Program-made: the position numbers and the translations under genes
Origin: Candidatus Microthrix parvicella Bio17-1
GTDB taxonomy: Bacteria > Actinomycetota > Acidimicrobiia > Acidimicrobiales > Microtrichaceae
Reading direction: 5' to 3'
Assembly: GCF_000299415.1 (NCBI RefSeq)
Contig: NZ_AMPG01000002.1
Span: 558,001 to 622,000, forward strand
Length of the DNA stretch: 64,000 nt
In this document: piece by piece, positions 54,000-63,750 of the stretch
Numbering within the stretch: the first letter of the stretch is position 1
How the letters are laid out: every line of letters begins with the position of its first letter
Notes under the pieces: model-generated
The model's input: only the letters and a program-made list of their open reading frames with translations
The model's database searches: none
What the model was told of the DNA's origin: nothing

Positions 54000-54872
54000 A
54001 TGGCCGACCACACCCCTACACCTCAGCTCCGGTCGTGGACGCTCATCGATGGCGAGCCGGCCGACCCGGGCATGCCCCTGGTGGCCGCCAATGATCGCGG
54101 TGTGCTCTCAGGCGACGGGGTCTACACCACGATGGCGGTGTTCGGCGGGGTGCCCTTCGCCATCTCGCGGCACCGGCGCCGCCTGACCGATTCGCTCGAC
54201 TACCTGGGCCTCAAAGCCGCCGAGGTGCCATGGGAGCGCGTCGCCTCCCTGCCGACCGAGCTCGGGGTGGCCGACGGTCGCCTGCGCATCACGGTGACCG
54301 CCGGGCCCGGCGCACCCTTGGCACCCGCCACCAACCCGACCGTGTTCGTCACGTTGAGCGAGCTGGACCCCGGCGTCCCAACGCCGGCCTTGTCGGTGGC
54401 CAACGGCGTCCATCCACGGGATTCCAGGCGTTTCGGCGCGGGTCACAAGACGATCGCCGGTGCGGCCGACACCCGCGGGGTGCTCGCCCGGGCCCGGCGC
54501 CACGGGGCCAACGAGTCCCTCCACCCCACCTCGGATCACCTCCTCTGCGAGGGCACCAGCACCAACGTCATCGTCGTCACCGGCGGCCGGGTGGAAACGC
54601 CCAGCCTCAGTACCGGGTGCCTGCCCGGCATCACCAGGCAGCTGCTGTTGGATGCCGGGTTGGTGGCGGAGGCCGAGCGTCTGACACCCCACGACGCCAC
54701 CCACGCCGACGAGCTGATCCTCACGTCGTCGGTGCGGGGCGTCATCCCGGTGGACTCGGTGGACCAACGGCCCAAGCCCGGCCGCAACGGCCCCGTGTGG
54801 CAACTCCTCGACGCCTACCTGACCCAACTCCGTGCGGCCACCCCCGACCCGCAAGCGCCGCCAGGGCCCTGA
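54000..54872 (+). CDS. pabC: Aminodeoxychorismate lyase, class IV aminotransferase fold
   Basis: PabC releases pyruvate from aminodeoxychorismate to give p-aminobenzoate. The 290-residue PLP protein has LVAANDRGVLSGDGVYTTMA, the Schiff-base lysine at about 150 in GAGHKTIAGAAD, LCEGTSTNVIVV and the TGCLPGITRQLLLDAG loop. ATG 54000 is preferred; ATG 53979 is seven codons upstream. A branched-chain or D-amino-acid aminotransferase is possible by fold, but the pabB neighbour favours PabC. Confidence 0.85.
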   Translation: MADHTPTPQLRSWTLIDGEPADPGMPLVAANDRGVLSGDGVYTTMAVFGGVPFAISRHRRRLTDSLDYLGLKAAEVPWERVASLPTELGVADGRLRITVTAGPGAPLAPATNPTVFVTLSELDPGVPTPALSVANGVHPRDSRRFGAGHKTIAGAADTRGVLARARRHGANESLHPTSDHLLCEGTSTNVIVVTGGRVETPSLSTGCLPGITRQLLLDAGLVAEAERLTPHDATHADELILTSSVRGVIPVDSVDQRPKPGRNGPVWQLLDAYLTQLRAATPDPQAPPGP

Positions 54873-54923
54873 GTGTCCGGGTCGTCAACGACCTCGGGTG
54901 CAGTCCGGCTACCGGTTGCCCGG

Positions 54924-55784
54924 TCAGCCACCCTCAGCCGCGCGCAGATGCACCACATCGCCCACGGTCACCTCGTTGCGGACGCCCTGGTCGTCGTTCA
55001 CCACCAGGGCGCCGCCTGCGGTGATCGACGTGGCCGTTCCGACCAGCACCGAGGTGGGCAGCTCCACGCGCACCCGTTGCCCCAAGGTGGCCGACCGTTC
55101 GTGAAGGGCAGCCTGGAATGCGGCGCCATCGCCCACCAGCAGGCGCCGCCACCAACGCTGGTATCGGACGAGCAGCTCGTGGGCGAGCGCTCGGCGGTCG
55201 ACGGTCCGGCCGATCAGCAGGTTCAGCGAGGTGGCCTCCGGCAGGTCACTGCGGGGCGACTCCCAGCCGGTGTTGATGCCGATACCCAGCACCGCCACCC
55301 GCCCGGTGGTGCCGGAGCTGGTGGTGACGGAGCTGGTGGTGACGGAGCTGGCGGCGGCGGCGGGTCCTCGCGGATCGTCGAAGGACTCCCCCAGGATGCC
55401 GCCCAACTTCAGCCACCGCTGCCCGGGCGCATCTACCACCACGTCGTTGGGCCACTTCAGCCGTGGTTCCACACCCGTCACCTCGCCGATGGCTTCCAGC
55501 GCGGCCAGCCCCATTGCCAGTGGAAGGGCGCTCAACAGTTCAGGCCGGCCAGGCGCCTCGTGGGCCACGCTCAGCATCAGCGCCGAGCCGGGCCGTGCCT
55601 CCCAGCGACGGTCCAGACGTCCCCGGCCTGCGGTCTGTTCGTCTGCAATCGCCACCACACGGGGGGCCGCAGTGGCGGGCAGGTCGGCCACCATCGCCCG
55701 CACCAGGGTGTTGGTGGAGTCGCATCGCTCCACCCAGCGGATCCCACCAAATCCGGCCGGATCAGGAACATCCGGGCCGCTCAC
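54924..55784 (-). CDS. birA: Biotin-protein ligase (BirA), group I
   Basis: The enzyme makes biotinyl-AMP and transfers biotin to carrier lysines. The 286-residue protein has the biotin loop TAGRGRLDRRW (GRGR at 53-56), LKWPNDVVVD, LKLGGILGES and VLGIGINTGW. There is no N-terminal DNA-binding domain, so it is a ligase only. An insertion of about 15 residues (SSVTTSSVTTSSGTT) in the middle arises from a 15-bp repeat (55306-55350). It is divergent from the acyl-CoA carboxylase gene whose product it would modify. Confidence 0.93.
   Translation of the reverse strand: MSGPDVPDPAGFGGIRWVERCDSTNTLVRAMVADLPATAAPRVVAIADEQTAGRGRLDRRWEARPGSALMLSVAHEAPGRPELLSALPLAMGLAALEAIGEVTGVEPRLKWPNDVVVDAPGQRWLKLGGILGESFDDPRGPAAAASSVTTSSVTTSSGTTGRVAVLGIGINTGWESPRSDLPEATSLNLLIGRTVDRRALAHELLVRYQRWWRRLLVGDGAAFQAALHERSATLGQRVRVELPTSVLVGTATSITAGGALVVNDDQGVRNEVTVGDVVHLRAAEGG
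55306..55350 (-). repeat. 15-bp in-frame tandem repeat in birA, three copies
   Basis: Plus-strand units GTGGTGMCGGAGCTG (M is C in the first copy, A in the others) start at 55306, 55321 and 55336. They encode Ser/Thr/Val pentapeptides inserted between conserved strands of BirA. Confidence 0.93.
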
Positions 55785-55843
55785 CCAGACTCATTTCTCG
55801 ACAAAGTGGCACAACACCCGGGCACCCGGCAACGATAGGCCAC

Positions 55844-57622
<1,779 letters not shown>

Positions 57623-57662
57623 CCAAACCCAGCCCGCTACACCGGGGTTCAACCTTCGAGTG

Positions 57663-57938
57663 CTAGCTGGCCGAGGCCTGCTCCTGTCCACGGGCCTGCT
57701 CGGTGAGCATCTTCTCGCCCGAGCGCAGGCTGGCCGTGGCCGCCTCCGATGACTTGCGCAGTTGCCCGTCGATCTGGGCGCTGCGATAGGTGTCGGCGTC
57801 CTTGCCGACCCACATCACCGCTCGGCTCTTTGCCCGAAGATCGTTGACGTTGCCGTCGATCTCGGCCGCCTTCTTGGCCAGGTAACCGGCCAGGTCGTTC
57901 ATCTGTACCGGGTCCCCACCCAGTTCGCTGTCCGCCAT
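57663..57938 (-). CDS. WXG100-family protein
   Basis: The 91-residue helical-hairpin protein has the WVG turn (W43-V44-G45) flanked by amphipathic helices, like EsxA/EsxB substrates of type VII secretion. The C-terminus (EKMLTEQARGQEQASAS) does not show a clear YxxxD/E signal. A second WXG100 gene lies 132 bases upstream on the same strand. No EccB-E or EccC components are visible in the window. A ribosome site CAGGAG precedes the ATG, inside a repeat region. Confidence 0.78.
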   Translation of the reverse strand: MADSELGGDPVQMNDLAGYLAKKAAEIDGNVNDLRAKSRAVMWVGKDADTYRSAQIDGQLRKSSEAATASLRSGEKMLTEQARGQEQASAS

Positions 57939-57948
57939 GTTCTTGCTC

Positions 57949-57996
57949 CTGTCGTGTTGGTTGCCTGTCGTGTTGGTTGACTGTCGTGTTGCTGGC
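57949..57996 (-). repeat. 16-bp tandem repeats in the leader of the WXG100 gene
   Basis: Plus-strand units CTGTCGTGTTGGTTGC, CTGTCGTGTTGGTTGA and a diverged third copy CTGTCGTGTTGCTGGC start at 57949, 57965 and 57981. On the mRNA strand each carries ACGACAG, the last one forming part of the ribosome-site region (ACAGGAG) just before the start codon. The gap 57939-58070 holds nothing else. Confidence 0.85.
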
Positions 57997-58070
57997 TGTT
58001 GTGATGCTGCTTGTCGGGTTGGTCGGATCTCACCGCAGTTCGACCGGTTCTCGGTCGACGCGACGCCGCG

Positions 58071-58337
58071 TCAGCCGGCCGACGTGCGCTCCTGTTGCAC
58101 CCGCTGGGTCTTGGCCATCTCCCGCAGCTGCTCGTATCCCGACACCAGCTTCTGCAGCTGGCTGCGGGCCGAGGGCCAGGTCGACGACTTGAACTTGTTG
58201 GCGTCCGGCCCGCGCCAGTCCACCTTGGCCACGCGACCGTCCAGGTCCGAGATCACCGCTCGCACCCGCTTCGCTTCGGCATCGAGGCTCGTCTCGAACG
58301 TCCTCATCTGTGCCGGGTTCATGCCCATGAAGGCCAT
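58071..58337 (-). CDS. WXG100-family protein
   Basis: The 88-residue protein has two amphipathic helices with the WRG turn at 41-43 (AKVDWRGPDANKF), the canonical WXG100 layout. ATG 58337 follows a strong AAGGGAGAG ribosome site; a TACGGT box lies at 58368-58373. Probably pairs with the downstream WXG100 protein as a heterodimer, as for ESAT-6/CFP-10; the partner assignment is inferred from order and size. Confidence 0.8.
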   Translation of the reverse strand: MAFMGMNPAQMRTFETSLDAEAKRVRAVISDLDGRVAKVDWRGPDANKFKSSTWPSARSQLQKLVSGYEQLREMAKTQRVQQERTSAG

Positions 58338-58357
58338 GTCCGCTCTCCCTTCGTTGA

Positions 58358-58504
58358 GTGTTGCCTCACCGTAAGAGGATCCGACCGGCCTGTCATCGGG
58401 CATCGCGACCCGTGGACGAGTCGTTGGCGTTGTCGCAGGATGAAGACGATCTGGCAGAGAGCCACCATGTCCGAGTCGACATGGACGACCTCCGTGCGTG
58501 GTGA
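58358..58504 (+). pseudogene. Remnant of a MazE-type antitoxin
   Basis: An open frame ends VDESLALSQDEDDLAESHHV then RVDMDDLRAW, which resembles the toxin-binding tail of actinobacterial MazE-like antitoxins. The DNA-binding N-terminal half is absent; upstream of 58412 the frame is unlike the family and starts 21 bases beyond the neighbouring WXG100 start. It overlaps the toxin remnant by 11 bases, the normal antitoxin/toxin overlap. Confidence 0.5.
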
Positions 58505-58686
58505 CATCCACCGGCTGCGCTCCACTCCCGGAGCCCGGGGGCATGAACAGCCGGGGGATCGATGTATTGATCGAACAAACCGCTGCGGTGGCGCCGGAGC
58601 GGTTGGGAGCCCTGATCGGACGGGTCAGCCATGACGAACAGACGGCGATTGATCACGCCCTGCTGCTCGCACTCCAGCTGGACTGA
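58494..58686 (+). pseudogene. MazF/PemK toxin with central deletion and frameshift
   Basis: From GTG 58494 the frame reads VRGDIHRLRSTPGARGHEQPG, a typical MazF/PemK N-terminus. From about 58558 the next frame reads VLIEQTAAVAPERLGALIGR and continues to a TGA at 58684-58686, a typical MazF C-terminus. The central 60 or so residues, including the VVLS and TTT-type strands, are missing and the two ends are in different frames. The gene cannot make a toxin. The helicase gene on the opposite strand ends inside this remnant. Confidence 0.6.
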
Positions 58687-61600
58687 TTGCAACGTTGGCC
58701 TCGACACGAAACGCGCAGAGGTTGGCCACCAGACGCATGGTCGACACGCTTCCTGCCTTGACGTTGAACAGGTTCGGCGTGCTGACGAGGAAGGCCAGGC
58801 AACGAGCCCTGCTGATCGCCACGTTCAGCCGGTTCTGCGAGAACAGAAAGCCCACACCTCGAGGCGCAGCAGCGGCGCTCGACGCGGTCATCGTGTAGAA
58901 AACCACCGCCGCCTCCTGGCCCTGAAACCTGTCGACGGTTCCCACGGGGACGTCTCCAAGTCCACGATCGAAGAGCGTCCGACCGATGAGGTTGACCTGG
59001 TCGTTGTAGGGGGCCACCACCATGATGTCCGCAGCCTCCAACGGCCGGGTTTCGCCATGCTGATTCGTCCAGACCGTTCCCAGCATCCGGTCGACCTCGC
59101 GGGCGACGACCTCGGCCTCCTCGACCGATTCGGTGGAGCAGCCGTCGTGACGCACCGGCAACCATCGCAGCCCGGTGCCGAACTCCGTCGTCTGCTGCGC
59201 GCAGGTCTCGTGGCTCACCAACCGGCCGTCGTAGACCCGCTCGGAGATGAACCGGCACACGTCCGGATGCATGCGACGGGTCATGTCCAGAAACACGCCC
59301 CGCTCGGCGGGCATGGTCGCCTCGTCACCCAGGACGTGCTCCAGCACGCTCGCCCCGCTGCCGCCGGGGTGGGAGGCCTGAGCCACCTGCGGCAGCTGCA
59401 AGGGATCGCCCAGCAGGATCAGGTTGGTGGCCGAACCGGATGCAGCCAGCGCGTCGGCAAGCGACAGCTGGCCGGCCTCGTCGACGATCAGCGTGTCCAC
59501 CGGTGCGTTGCGTAGATCCTTCCCGGCGAACAGCCAGGTGGTTCCGGCCACCAGGTTGTACTTGGCGTTGGCACACGCCTTGTTGCCGCCCGAGTACGTC
59601 ACGCCCGTCAGACCCCCAGATCGTGGCTCGGGCCCGCGTCGAACGGCTCTCAGCAGCTCCGGGTCGCCGTGCTCCCGGCACACTGCCACCACGGCGCTCA
59701 GGAGGTTGTCGATAGCGCTGTGAGAGAACGCCGTGACGCCAACCCGCTGCCCCGAGCGGATCAGCTCCGCGATCAGATGCGCACCGCTGTAGGTCTTGCC
59801 GGTGCCCGGCGGCCCCTGGACCGCCACGTAGCTGTTGTCCAGATGCGGCGCCCAGCGGCGCATCTCGTCGAGGTCCCCGGTGAACGTCCCATCGGCGGGG
59901 CCCTCGCCGTCCACGAACCGGGGCAGCTCCCTCCGCAGCAGCGCCAACGACACCGGGTTGGGCGCTCCGGCCGTGTCCGGGCCGATCAGCCGGGCGGCGA
60001 AGTCGTCAAGCGCTTCCGGTTTTGGCTTGCGCGCCACCCAGTCGTTGAACACGATCGCTTCCGGCAGCACGCCCAGTTCCTGGCAGCGCTCATTCCATGC
60101 CAGGTCGATGACGCCGCTGCCAAGCGAGTCCACGCCGGCGTAGCCGGTCTGCCCGTCGGGCGCCTCGAACATGAAGCGACCTCGTGAATTGATCGACGGA
60201 TGGATCTCCTGGTCGGGAAACGAAAACCGCATGGCCGGGTCAATGGCCCCACCATGCCCTTTGTGAACCCTTGGGATCTCGGCCTCCCAGACCATCGACC
60301 CGATCACGAGCGGATCCTCAAGCACCGAGTTTACCGAACCGGTCAGGCGAGACATCCGCTGCACCTTGTGAGCGCTCCACTCCCGCTGCCAATAGCCGAG
60401 TACGTCGGCGAGCAGGTGCTCATCGGTGTCCGGGCCGAACGCCTTCAGCGCCGCCACCCGGGCCTCGAGCTCCTCAGGCAGCTCGTCCGGGGTCAGCTCG
60501 GCGTCTCGCCAGTCGTGAGCGTCATCTCGCTGCTCCACCAGCCAGTCCCCCAGCGCCCGGGTCGCCCGCACATCGTCGGCGTTGTAGTCGGCGATCCGGT
60601 CGAGCGAGGCCTGGTCACCATCGGCCATGAACTCCTCGTAGGCCACCACGGCCCCAGCGCCCTGCCCGATGTCCTCGCCCCGCTGGTAGCCCGCCAGCAC
60701 CTCAAGGTGTTTCAGCCCGTACGACTCAACGCCCACCTGCATGCCGTCGCGGATGACGGCCAGCAGGTCGACGAACGCACCGGTGCCCACCAGTTCGTCC
60801 AGCAGCAGCTCACCTACCCCGTGCTGACGGGCGAGGCGTTCCAGGGTGGACCGCTCGGTGTGGTTGTAGTGGTACACGTGCATGCCCGGCCGCCGCCTCC
60901 GTCGCTCGGCCAGGTACTCGATCAGCTCGCCAACCTGCTCACCTTCCTCGTCCAGGTCGTGGGCCCAGCGGGCGTGGTAGGTCCAGGCGCCCCCGGCTCC
61001 GTCTCCCGCATCGTCGCGGCAAAGCCAGCCAAACAGGAAGAACAGTCCGCCCGAGGGTCGCCAGAACGGGTGGCCCTCGAAGTCGAGAAACACGTCGCCG
61101 TCGTCGGGCTCAGGCAGTTGTTCGTAACCCAGCGACCCGGGTAGGCCGTCCGGCGGCTCGATCAACCGAAACGGGGGCGGCGCCTCCCCCGGCCCAGTTC
61201 GAGCCGCCCGTTGCAGCTCGGCCTGGCTGGCCATCCGCAACAGTCGATCCGGATCGACGCCCTCCAGCTCCGAACCAGGGGAAACTTCGGCCAGGGCCTC
61301 CACCGTCTCGATGCCGGCCGCTTCCAACGGCGCCAGGTCGACGGTCCGCACGCCGGCCACCAGGTGCACCGCATCCTCCGCCCGCCAGCGGTCCTCGCAC
61401 ACTGAAGCGAAGTCGCAGATCTCGCAGTGATCACAAGGAATCGGCGTGGTCTCAGCTTCGCTCATCAGCGAGTTGGAGCCGGATCGCAGGTGGCGCCAGT
61501 ACGGCATCACGTCGTTCGTCCGGATCGTCTCGAACTCGCCCGACCCCAGCCACAGGTGCATCTGTGCAGGCAGCGTGCCGGTAAGCGCCTCGATCGCCTC

Positions 61601-62056
61601 GGCGTAGAAGCACAGCTGCAACACGTGACCGGGTTTCGCTTCCGAGCGAGCCAGCTTGGCGTCGACCGGCTCGTAGCTCACCTGCCCGGCCTCCTCGTCG
61701 ACCACCCGCATCACAAAGTCGGCCACGCCGCGCACCCCGTCGTGTGCGAAGGGCAGTTGGTAGATCACGTCGTGGCCCTCGGCAAACGGATCGCCGATGC
61801 GCTCCACCCAGTCGGCGAAGCTTTCGGTTGGTTGCCGGGGTGCGATCTCAAGCACCGACAAACCCTGCGCCCGATAGGCAGCCAGGCACGCAGCCTCGTG
61901 CTCCAATCCCTTGTTGGCCAGCAGCCGGGCGAACGAGCCGAAGGGCTGAGCAACCGGTGCCAGCGACCCTGCCTCCAGCCGATGCTGCAAGGTCAGCGCG
62001 TGCTCGCAGCTCAGCCATGCGGTGATCTTGGACGGGGTCAGCAGCCGAGCGGTCAC
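58625..62056 (-). CDS. TM0106-family RecB-like nuclease fused to SF1 helicase
   Basis: The 1143-residue protein has an N-terminal RecB/Cas4-like nuclease (GVADFVMRV, EPVDAKLAR) with an iron-sulfur-type cysteine set (CEHAL near residue 17 and CDHCEICDFASVC near 210). A DEDD-type exonuclease-like domain follows (VFLDFEGHPFW, VYHYNHTE, YNADDVRATRALGDWL). The C-terminus is an SF1 helicase: [46 protein letters not shown] and NVAISRAR. Architecture matches the TM0106 group, presumed DNA repair or defence. The last 20 residues (from about 58686) run antisense through the mazF remnant, so the natural C-terminus has probably been altered. Confidence 0.9.
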   Translation of the reverse strand: MTARLLTPSKITAWLSCEHALTLQHRLEAGSLAPVAQPFGSFARLLANKGLEHEAACLAAYRAQGLSVLEIAPRQPTESFADWVERIGDPFAEGHDVIYQLPFAHDGVRGVADFVMRVVDEEAGQVSYEPVDAKLARSEAKPGHVLQLCFYAEAIEALTGTLPAQMHLWLGSGEFETIRTNDVMPYWRHLRSGSNSLMSEAETTPIPCDHCEICDFASVCEDRWRAEDAVHLVAGVRTVDLAPLEAAGIETVEALAEVSPGSELEGVDPDRLLRMASQAELQRAARTGPGEAPPPFRLIEPPDGLPGSLGYEQLPEPDDGDVFLDFEGHPFWRPSGGLFFLFGWLCRDDAGDGAGGAWTYHARWAHDLDEEGEQVGELIEYLAERRRRRPGMHVYHYNHTERSTLERLARQHGVGELLLDELVGTGAFVDLLAVIRDGMQVGVESYGLKHLEVLAGYQRGEDIGQGAGAVVAYEEFMADGDQASLDRIADYNADDVRATRALGDWLVEQRDDAHDWRDAELTPDELPEELEARVAALKAFGPDTDEHLLADVLGYWQREWSAHKVQRMSRLTGSVNSVLEDPLVIGSMVWEAEIPRVHKGHGGAIDPAMRFSFPDQEIHPSINSRGRFMFEAPDGQTGYAGVDSLGSGVIDLAWNERCQELGVLPEAIVFNDWVARKPKPEALDDFAARLIGPDTAGAPNPVSLALLRRELPRFVDGEGPADGTFTGDLDEMRRWAPHLDNSYVAVQGPPGTGKTYSGAHLIAELIRSGQRVGVTAFSHSAIDNLLSAVVAVCREHGDPELLRAVRRGPEPRSGGLTGVTYSGGNKACANAKYNLVAGTTWLFAGKDLRNAPVDTLIVDEAGQLSLADALAASGSATNLILLGDPLQLPQVAQASHPGGSGASVLEHVLGDEATMPAERGVFLDMTRRMHPDVCRFISERVYDGRLVSHETCAQQTTEFGTGLRWLPVRHDGCSTESVEEAEVVAREVDRMLGTVWTNQHGETRPLEAADIMVVAPYNDQVNLIGRTLFDRGLGDVPVGTVDRFQGQEAAVVFYTMTASSAAAAPRGVGFLFSQNRLNVAISRARCLAFLVSTPNLFNVKAGSVSTMRLVANLCAFRVEANVAISPAGVRAAGRDQSPSVRHG

Positions 62057-62119
62057 CCGAACATCATGACCCGGCTGGGGCGGACCAACACCCTGCTGAC
62101 CCCAAGGCTTGAGAGCTGC

Positions 62120-62530
62120 TCAACCCCGGGTAGAGGCCGCGTCCAACGGGATTCCCATCACGGCGGCAACGCGGGTGAGGTCACCATCCTGGGCCAGCAA
62201 GGTGGCCCCATATCGCAGAGCGATGGCGGCAATCGTGCAGTCGACCATCCCTCGTGGAGTAACTCCGGCTCGTCGACACGTCCGGTAGATACGGGCGGCG
62301 GCATCGAAGTCGATGACGGCATCGAAGTTGAGCAGATCAAAGCGCCCCAAGAGCCGCCGGATGTCCTGCTCGCGTTCGTCATTTCGCGCGCGAGCAGTCA
62401 GCTCCATGATCACCGGCTGAGTAACGCCGAGGGGCTCGCTGGTGGTGATGATCTCGGTCAGTCGGCGGTCGACCTCACCACCCGTGGCTCTATCAAACTC
62501 GACCCATGCCGACGTGTCAGCGAGGATCAC
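62120..62530 (-). CDS. vapC: VapC toxin, PIN-domain ribonuclease
   Basis: The PIN-domain protein has the acidic metal ligands in VILADTSAW (Asp about 5), VIMELTARA (Glu), MVDCTIAAIA (Asp) and LLAQDGDL (Asp). VapC toxins cut tRNA or rRNA. GTG 62530 gives 136 residues, the usual VapC size, and overlaps vapB by 14 bases; ATG 62551 or 62566 would add a short basic leader. All catalytic acids are present, so it is likely active. Confidence 0.88.
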   Translation of the reverse strand: MILADTSAWVEFDRATGGEVDRRLTEIITTSEPLGVTQPVIMELTARARNDEREQDIRRLLGRFDLLNFDAVIDFDAAARIYRTCRRAGVTPRGMVDCTIAAIALRYGATLLAQDGDLTRVAAVMGIPLDAASTRG

Positions 62531-62738
62531 GCTGCGTCGGCCGGACCGCATCGGCTGGCGGCGCATCGAGGGCCTGGGCGCCCCTCATCGCCAGCGCTTC
62601 CTCACGGGACATCGGCTGACCGGCAAGATGGCGGAGCGCCAGGTCCACCGCCTCAGTCTTGGTATGCACGGAGAAGCGGTCCATGATCACCCGAACGTAG
62701 GTGTCGTCAATTTCGATGTTGGTTCGAGTTCGAGCCAT
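62517..62738 (-). CDS. vapB: VapB antitoxin
   Basis: The 73-residue protein starts with a ribbon-helix-helix pattern, ARTRTNIEIDDTYVRVIMDR, and continues KTEAVDLALRHLAGQ, typical VapB. The C-terminal tail would occupy the VapC active site. A TAGCTT box ends six bases before ATG 62738 and overlaps an inverted repeat, so leaderless autoregulated transcription is predicted. Confidence 0.88.
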   Translation of the reverse strand: MARTRTNIEIDDTYVRVIMDRFSVHTKTEAVDLALRHLAGQPMSREEALAMRGAQALDAPPADAVRPTQRDPR

Positions 62739-62744
62739 ACACCT

Positions 62745-62764
62745 AAGCTACACCTCACGTGTAG
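62745..62764 (-). promoter_or_regulatory. vapBC operator and -10 element
   Basis: Plus-strand CTACAC-CTCAC-GTGTAG (62748-62764) is a 6-bp inverted repeat. Minus-strand TAGCTT (62745-62750) overlaps it and lies six bases from the vapB ATG. A VapBC complex on this site would cover the promoter. Confidence 0.5.
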
Positions 62765-62952
62765 AGAACGTGCACGACCACGCACCGGATGAAGCCCTCC
62801 TCGGATCGAGGCACTTTCAGTACGCAACGGTCCAACGCCTCATCGGCCGCGTCAACCAGTGCGGCGTACCACTCCGAGTCGACGATGGCTGGGACCCCAT
62901 ACCGGGGTGCGCTACCCGTCGACAAAACTGCGCTTCTGTTCACGATGCCTGC

Positions 62953-63210
62953 ATGGGCACCTACAGGTTGGAGAGCTCCACTCTTCACCACGGCATCAGG
63001 GCGGACGACACGCTCCACGCGCTCAGCCATCCGATTAGAATTTGGCCGCTCGACGCCGAGCCACCCGAGCGCCCCGACGAGCGGGTGCTCGTCATCGGAG
63101 CGACCCAGACCGGACAGCTACTGGAAATTGTCTACGTACCGTCCGATACTGAACACCGAGTTATCCACTCTATGAAGCTGAGGCCGAGCACACAGGCCGA
63201 TTTCCTATGA
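62953..63210 (+). CDS. Probable toxin of a small toxin-antitoxin pair
   Basis: The 85-residue protein reads GIRADDTLHALSHPIRIWPL, then DERVLVIGATQTGQLLEIVY and HRVIHSMKLRPSTQADFL, a pattern resembling BrnT/DUF4258-like toxins with a RelE-type fold. Its TGA overlaps the ATG of the next gene (ATGA, 63207-63210), so the toxin would come first, as in brnTA or higBA. The longer upstream frame to 62701 has no family resemblance. Exact family not established. Confidence 0.6.
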   Translation: MGTYRLESSTLHHGIRADDTLHALSHPIRIWPLDAEPPERPDERVLVIGATQTGQLLEIVYVPSDTEHRVIHSMKLRPSTQADFL

Positions 63211-63440
63211 GCACCACCACGACCGAACCGACCCGGAAGAATGCGCCGAGGCCGACGCCCGACACCCCGCTGTACCCATACGGCGATTACCTGGCCGATG
63301 CTGACGGCTACCTCTACAAGCCCACCGGCGAGCCCGACATCCTCGACGGCAGACACGCCACCATCGCAGCGATCGAAGCAGAAGCTGACGACTACGCCAC
63401 CCGCCCGCTCTCAGAGTTCACCACCTACGCTGGGAAGTAG
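63207..63440 (+). CDS. Probable antitoxin partner, unknown family
   Basis: The 77-residue protein is rich in Thr, Pro, Asp and Tyr with no recognisable DNA-binding fold (YPYGDYLADADGYLYKPTGE; AIEAEADDYATRPLSEF). Its start overlaps the stop of the toxin-like gene, and size and charge suit an antitoxin. That assignment rests on position only. Confidence 0.5.
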   Translation: MSTTTTEPTRKNAPRPTPDTPLYPYGDYLADADGYLYKPTGEPDILDGRHATIAAIEAEADDYATRPLSEFTTYAGK

Positions 63441-63454
63441 CTCTAACCGGCGAG

Positions 63455-63472
63455 CCCGTCACTCTGGACGGG
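63455..63472. terminator. Hairpin between convergent genes
   Basis: CCCGTC-ACTCTG-GACGGG is a 6-bp stem with a six-base loop between genes ending at 63440 (+) and 63482 (-). It could end transcription from both sides; no T-run is present. Confidence 0.3.
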
Positions 63473-63481
63473 GTGGGAGCT

Positions 63482-63712
63482 TCAGGCCAGGCCGAGGTCA
63501 GCTTTGACTTCCTCCCAGGCGAGGAACTCGTTCTCGGCTCGGGCCAGCTCGAGTTCGCGTTGATCTACCAAGTCCTCTGCCGCCTCGTCCTGCTCCGAGC
63601 CCTCAAGGGTGACGACCTGCTCAAGGGCCTCGATGACGAACCGCTCGACACGGACTGCACGCACTGGGTCATCGATGATGGGTTGTGCGAGTTCATCGAA
63701 GTTCTTCGCCAT
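63482..63712 (-). CDS. Small acidic helical protein of unknown family
   Basis: The 76-residue protein (MAKNFDELAQPIIDDPVRAV start) is strongly acidic and predicted all-helical, with ELELARAENEFLAWEEV at its end. Size, charge and neighbourhood suggest an antitoxin, but no toxin partner is seen. ATG 63712 is chosen because a near-perfect ribosome site GAAGGAGG lies about ten bases upstream. Confidence 0.55.
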   Translation of the reverse strand: MAKNFDELAQPIIDDPVRAVRVERFVIEALEQVVTLEGSEQDEAAEDLVDQRELELARAENEFLAWEEVKADLGLA

Positions 63713-63750
63713 AGAGAGTCGCCTCCTTCGTACAGCCAAAGTAGCTGGGG

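Noticed and set aside
62755-63030. Minus-strand 91-codon frame ending WYAALVDAADEALDRC and on to VLYT
   Set aside because: It looks mildly protein-like but has no ribosome site, overlaps the start of the toxin-like gene on the other strand, and matches no family I know. The 214 bases between vapB and the toxin-like gene may hold a decayed gene; not supported enough to annotate.
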